From: Larus michahellis
Lineage: Eukaryota; Chordata; Aves; Charadriiformes; Laridae
Reading direction: 5' to 3'
Length of the DNA stretch: 64,000 nt
Assembly: GCF_964199755.1 (NCBI RefSeq)
Contig: NC_133904.1
Location: forward strand, 806,001-870,000
Numbering within the stretch: the first letter of the stretch is position 1; each line of letters begins with the position of its first letter. Below, one piece after another: positions 39,740 through 64,000 of this stretch. A model generated the notes under the pieces. The model ran no database searches and was not told the origin of the DNA. It worked only from the letters and a program-made list of their open reading frames with translations. The position numbers and the translations under genes were made by a program.

Positions 39740-41650
39740 CTCAGCAGTGGTGATGCACAATTAAATTGTGCAGTGTGTGGAAAAAGTATGTCCTTCTCTT
39801 TAATCCTGCTGCCTAGTAATTCCAGCCAGCGCCTGTTAGTTGTACTGGCAAAAGAAACACTAAATAATCTTTGCTATTCATCTTCTCCATACCATTCATC
39901 ATTTTAAATATCATTATCACAGTCCTTCTCCCTGTCCTCCTTTCCAAACTCCCTTGCTATCTCCTTGAACAAAAGCCATTCAACACCTTTGATCACCTCT
40001 CATTTCGTAACCTTTTTATAACCTTGCGATTGGAACCATCATGTTCATGATGCAGAAGAGCAGTGAAAATTCGCACGCTGACAGTGTCTTCCATTTTATT
40101 CTTAATTTATATCTTGCCAGTTCCCGGCATTTACTTCACCTTCCCTGCCCGTTTTTTTAAACACCCATGAGGATAAAGGAGACGTTACCAGAGAGCGCCA
40201 AGAGCCCACCGCGTGTGTGGCGCTGCAATCATTTTCTTTCTCCTGTATGCATTATTTGACATTTATAAAAATTGAATTCCTCTGCTGTTCTATTTACTCA
40301 GTTACGTAGTGTCATGAAATTCATTAACCCTTTCTCGTCAGCTTCACTTTTGATTATCATGAAAAATGACATATAGCTCCCCAAATTACATTGCCTTGCT
40401 ATTAATTATTTTCCTCAGCTCACTTATGAATATGTGGAAAAAGACGGGTCACAAACTGTCACTAGCAAACAAGTTACTTACTCCATTCTTCCTAGATTTT
40501 ATCTAACTGCTAATCCATTAGCAAGCTTCTCCTCTTGCTTTATAGCTTAATAGTTCGAGAACCTTTGGCAAGGGACCTCAAGAAAACTTCCTTAAAAATT
40601 CAAGTGCATTGTGACGATCATATCAACCACAAGCATTTGCTTTTTGACTCCTTCAGAAATCTCCAGGAAGATGTGGAGAACTGACCTTCCCCCAGAAGAG
40701 CTGCGCTGGCTCTCCCCAAACACACCATCTGGTGACTGACTCTTTCCCGTACCCGTAGCTTGGACCAACCTGCCTGGGCAGGCTTCTCTTCTGTAGTTCT
40801 TCGGGTCACTGCTGGAGAGCAGTTAAACCAGCGTCCCGGCCACCCAGACGGAACAACTGCTAGCAGCTAAGCAGTGTCGTGTCCGAGTTCCTTTAAAATC
40901 CTCTGTTGTGGTCCCGAATATCTCGTCAGTCACTTCAAAGCTTTAACTCCACTGACATTTCCTCTGACACACACCCACCCCAAGAAAAGGCTCTGCTCTG
41001 AGGAGAATCCTTGGCAGTGAATGGAAATGCAGCGTCCTTTCAGCTACAGCCTTGTTTCTCCTTGATCGCTTCTTTTTACACTTTTGTCAAAGCTGGTAAA
41101 ATGGCGAGTGGTCAGGTATCAATTTTACTGAAGGTGGATGTTTTTGTACGCCTTCAGCAAGCTTCTCTCTGAGGTCGTTCTGGTTGCCACACAGTAGTTC
41201 TACATTTAACTTGACAGATGATTGCCTTTTCTATTTTCTTTGTTCAGACACAACTTCTGTTTCTGAGGAAGATGGCTTTTAACGTTAAATAGCCTCTCCA
41301 GCTCTGTTAAACTGCACTGTTATTCCTGAGATCTTCCCCAGTGTTTTGGTAAGTGACCTGCCCCTGGGCCAAGTTTCTAATACTCCGTCTTGAAGCCATC
41401 TCCGCATTACAACAGCTTAAACACTTTTCTTTTGACAAACCTCCTTGTTTTGCATAGCTCCCCATTCCAAAGTTAAACATTACTATTGCATATTTTGATT
41501 TTTTTTTATTTCTACAAGGATGCTAGATCTGAATACCTTATTGCTACTCTTACAGAGCAGCTCCTCAATAGAAAGATCTGGAGCATGTAAGGTTTTGATA
41601 CAATCCTGAATCAATTTTCTTTTTTGTGTCCTTCAGTTTGTGCAAGATAA
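39740..41650 (-). mobile_element. Degenerate CR1-clade LINE relic (antisense to GOLM2)
   Basis: Read on the minus strand, traces of a CR1-type ORF2 survive. At about 40593-40560 a frame gives F-L-E-V-P-C-Q-R, matching the family's F-D-K-V-P-H-K-R. At about 40450-40414 it gives F-F-H-I-F-I-S-E-L, matching L-F-N-I-F-I-N-D-L after the V-P-Q-G-S-V-L-G block. The order and spacing of these blocks fit the reverse transcriptase, and flanking sequence towards 39740 and 41650 resembles the antisense of CR1 consensus as I remember it. Stops and indels are frequent, so the copy is old and dead. Outer limits are approximate. Confidence 0.62.
39754..39772. repeat. Perfect inverted repeat TGCACAATT-A-AATTGTGCA
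   Basis: Two perfect 9-bp arms around one central base. It lies at the edge of the LINE relic. No role can be assigned. Confidence 0.85.
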
Positions 41651-43059
41651 GTAGAGCGTTTTGTGCTTGCACTGTGTTTCACGATGACAACTGTGCAGTG
41701 TGCACCACACAACGGCCCACAGCGATAAGGTCAAGAGCCAAAGAAGCCAAGACAAACCGTTCTGAAGGACTAGCCAAGATCCTGGTCAGAGGTTGAGCTG
41801 AAGATGCCAAGAGATAGGTTATTCCAACACACAATTTAAGATTACAGTCAGAAGCTCAGGAAGAGGGAGCAGGAACACAGCCTTTCCAACCAGGAAAAGA
41901 ATAGACCAGGACTGGATCATGGGGCTTTGAACATGGCTGAAATTAAATGGCAAATTAATTGGAAAAAGAAAACTGCCTGGTATTGTCTCATCTTGCAGAT
42001 ATGCAAAGGCAACCACAAAAAACGCGCAGGGCCCAGTTCTTACCCTGGCTCACGCAGTCCCTGTTGGGACGGAGATTGTTTGCTGCCAGCTACGGAGCCG
42101 GGAGCTCGCACAAACCCCACCTGAACCACCTCCAACAGGAGGGGGGGAAATATCTCTGAGCACTACGTGAAGAGAGATTTCTGAGCAGAATTTTACAGGT
42201 TGGGAAGAAATCAACGTGTGTGAAATCCAGGTATAGTTCTGAGCTCAGTTTTGTTATGTTTATATTGTATTTACATTATTTAGACAAACATTTCCTTTCT
42301 CAAGGTGTTCAGGTTTGCACCGTGTATCCAAACAGAACAAGCTTAACAGAGCGGACTCAAAACCCTGTAACTGTCTAGCTTCACAATGAAGTAAAATTTG
42401 CAAGACTAGATTTATAATGTGAATCTACACCGCCATCTGCAGAAAGCAGATTGGCAAATTAATTGGCTACCAGTATAGCGGCAATTGAAAGTGCCAAAAT
42501 GCAAATATTGGGATGCAAGTACGGTATACAATCAGGTGGAAAAGGGATATATATGACACCATTATCACAGCTGGCAGATTGTGCACAACGTATGCTGTAC
42601 ATCAGGAAAGGAACACAGTTTCTTCCTTAATTGTCGTTCTTTTCCCTCCTTTTAGGAGGAAAACTGATCCCTGTTTCTCCCACATCCCCTCAGCACCGTT
42701 TTGCAACTTGAAGCTATGGCGATTGGATCATGGATGAGCATTAAAAACATACAAAGTGCATGAGCACGGCCGGGGCCTGCTGCTGCGATGCGCCCCATGT
42801 CCCGAGCCCGGCCACCAGCTGTTTCAGAGCAGTTCTATCCCACTCTCCCCCTGGGAGGCCGATGTCCACAGCGGCAAGAGATTAATGGTTTGTGAGGCAA
42901 TCTGATGAAGAATCAATGCTTTATCCGAGTACTTCTTATTAAACAAAGCACTGCTCTCCTCACACAATTTCGAAGGTACGCTGTGTTTCCTCAGGAAACA
43001 CCTTTCAGGAGAAGCACCAAGTGTGCTACTCCACCTCTCCCCTCCAACCACCCGTTATT
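41651..43059. other. Proximal upstream region of GOLM2
   Basis: No exon recognised. The block 42420-42720 is AT-rich and motif-dense and could hold regulatory sequence. GC content rises sharply after about 43000 into the CpG island. Confidence 0.5.
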
Positions 43060-43231
43060 TCGGACCAGCCCGTCCCCTTGATGTCCCGGTGCCGCCGGGG
43101 GGGGCGGGTGTGTGTGCCTGTGTGTGCTACCGGCGGTGCAAACCCGCCCTCCCCGGTCACTGACCCGCCCGGGCCGCCCCTCTCCCCACCCCCGGCAGAA
43201 AATGGCGCCGCGCGGGCGGCGGGGGGCTGCG

Positions 43232-43243
43232 CTCTCGCGAGAG
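43232..43243. promoter_or_regulatory. CTCTCGCGAGAG promoter palindrome (BANP/Kaiso-type site)
   Basis: A perfect 12-bp palindrome containing TCTCGCGAGA. This element is known from strong, often bidirectional CpG-island promoters; BANP and ZBTB33 (Kaiso) have been reported to bind it, BANP only when unmethylated. Here it sits 314 bp before the GOLM2 start codon beside ETS and Sp1 motifs. Confidence 0.75.
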
Positions 43244-43473
43244 GCGGCGGCGGAAGGGGCGGGGCGCGGCGGCCGGGCTCGCTGCCGGCCTGTCCCTCCC
43301 CGCGGGGCGGCCACGGCAGCGCGGCCAGAGCCCGGCCCCCGCCCGGCCTCCCCTCCCCTCGCCCCGCTCCTCCCCGGGCAGCCCGCTCTCCATTGCTCTC
43401 CCTCAGGGTCCGCCGCTGCCGGGGATGCGCCCGGCCCCCCGGAGCAACCAGGCGCCCTGAGCAGTCTTCCTGA

Positions 43474-43492
43474 CCCCCCCCCCCCCCCCCCC
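43474..43492 (+). repeat. Poly(C) run of 19 in the likely 5' UTR
   Basis: Nineteen consecutive C lie 64 nt before the start codon. If transcribed, this is a poly(C) tract in the 5' leader; the other strand is G19 and prone to quadruplex formation and to length error in replication and sequencing. Confidence 0.9.
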
Positions 43493-43538
43493 GCTCCGTC
43501 CCTGCTTCTCCCCTCTCAGGCGCGGGCGGAGGCGGTGA

Positions 43539-64000
<20,462 letters not shown>

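Noticed and set aside
40550..40562. tRNA B-box-like AGTTCGAGAACC
   Set aside because: No A box or cloverleaf; lies inside the LINE relic.

Overview
This is a stretch of a vertebrate nuclear genome, most likely a bird. The evidence is large introns with GT-AG splice sites, a CpG-island promoter, sparse and short interspersed repeats, an LTR of an avian ERV-L-like family, and a worn CR1-clade LINE. Nothing suggests bacterial or phage DNA: there are no dense open reading frames and no operons. I cannot name the species.

One protein-coding gene can be read with confidence: GOLM2 (older name CASC4, Golgi membrane protein 2), on the + strand in the right third. Its CpG-island promoter lies at about 43060-44000 and the start codon is at 43557. 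Nine coding exons follow (43557-43883, 50377-50431, 51486-51588, 52695-52785, 53698-53842, 54711-54791, 55140-55238, 56637-56810, 61419-61586). All junctions keep frame and give 414 complete codons. The gene runs off the right edge; only the short last coding exon (about 24 codons in human) and the 3' UTR are missing. The product is a type II Golgi membrane protein: short cytoplasmic N-terminus, one membrane anchor, luminal coiled coil, then an acidic luminal tail.

The left two thirds (1 to about 43050) is a gene-poor flank. I found no exon of a known gene there on either strand. It holds a 24-bp G-rich minisatellite (11526-11890), a solo LTR (about 34330-35310) with TATA box and polyadenylation signal still visible, and a degenerate CR1-clade LINE in antisense (about 39740-41650) whose reverse-transcriptase frame can still be recognised. 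Several AT-rich blocks with clustered homeodomain-like motifs look like conserved non-coding elements, but this cannot be shown without alignments. In human the upstream neighbour is FRMD5 on the opposite strand (from memory); its first exon was not found here.

The most interesting observation is a possible unannotated cassette exon of GOLM2 at 55490-55546, inside intron 7. It is 57 nt long, open, phase 1-1 like its neighbours, and has strong splice sites. It would insert 19 residues including R-V-R-R, a furin-type cleavage motif, into the luminal stalk. The paralogue GOLM1/GP73 is shed through an R-V-R-R site near its membrane anchor; GOLM2 has Q-A-K-R at that place. Other points of note are a perfect CTCTCGCGAGAG palindrome in the promoter, a 19-nt poly(C) run just upstream of the start codon, and an upstream reading frame ending 10 nt before the start codon.
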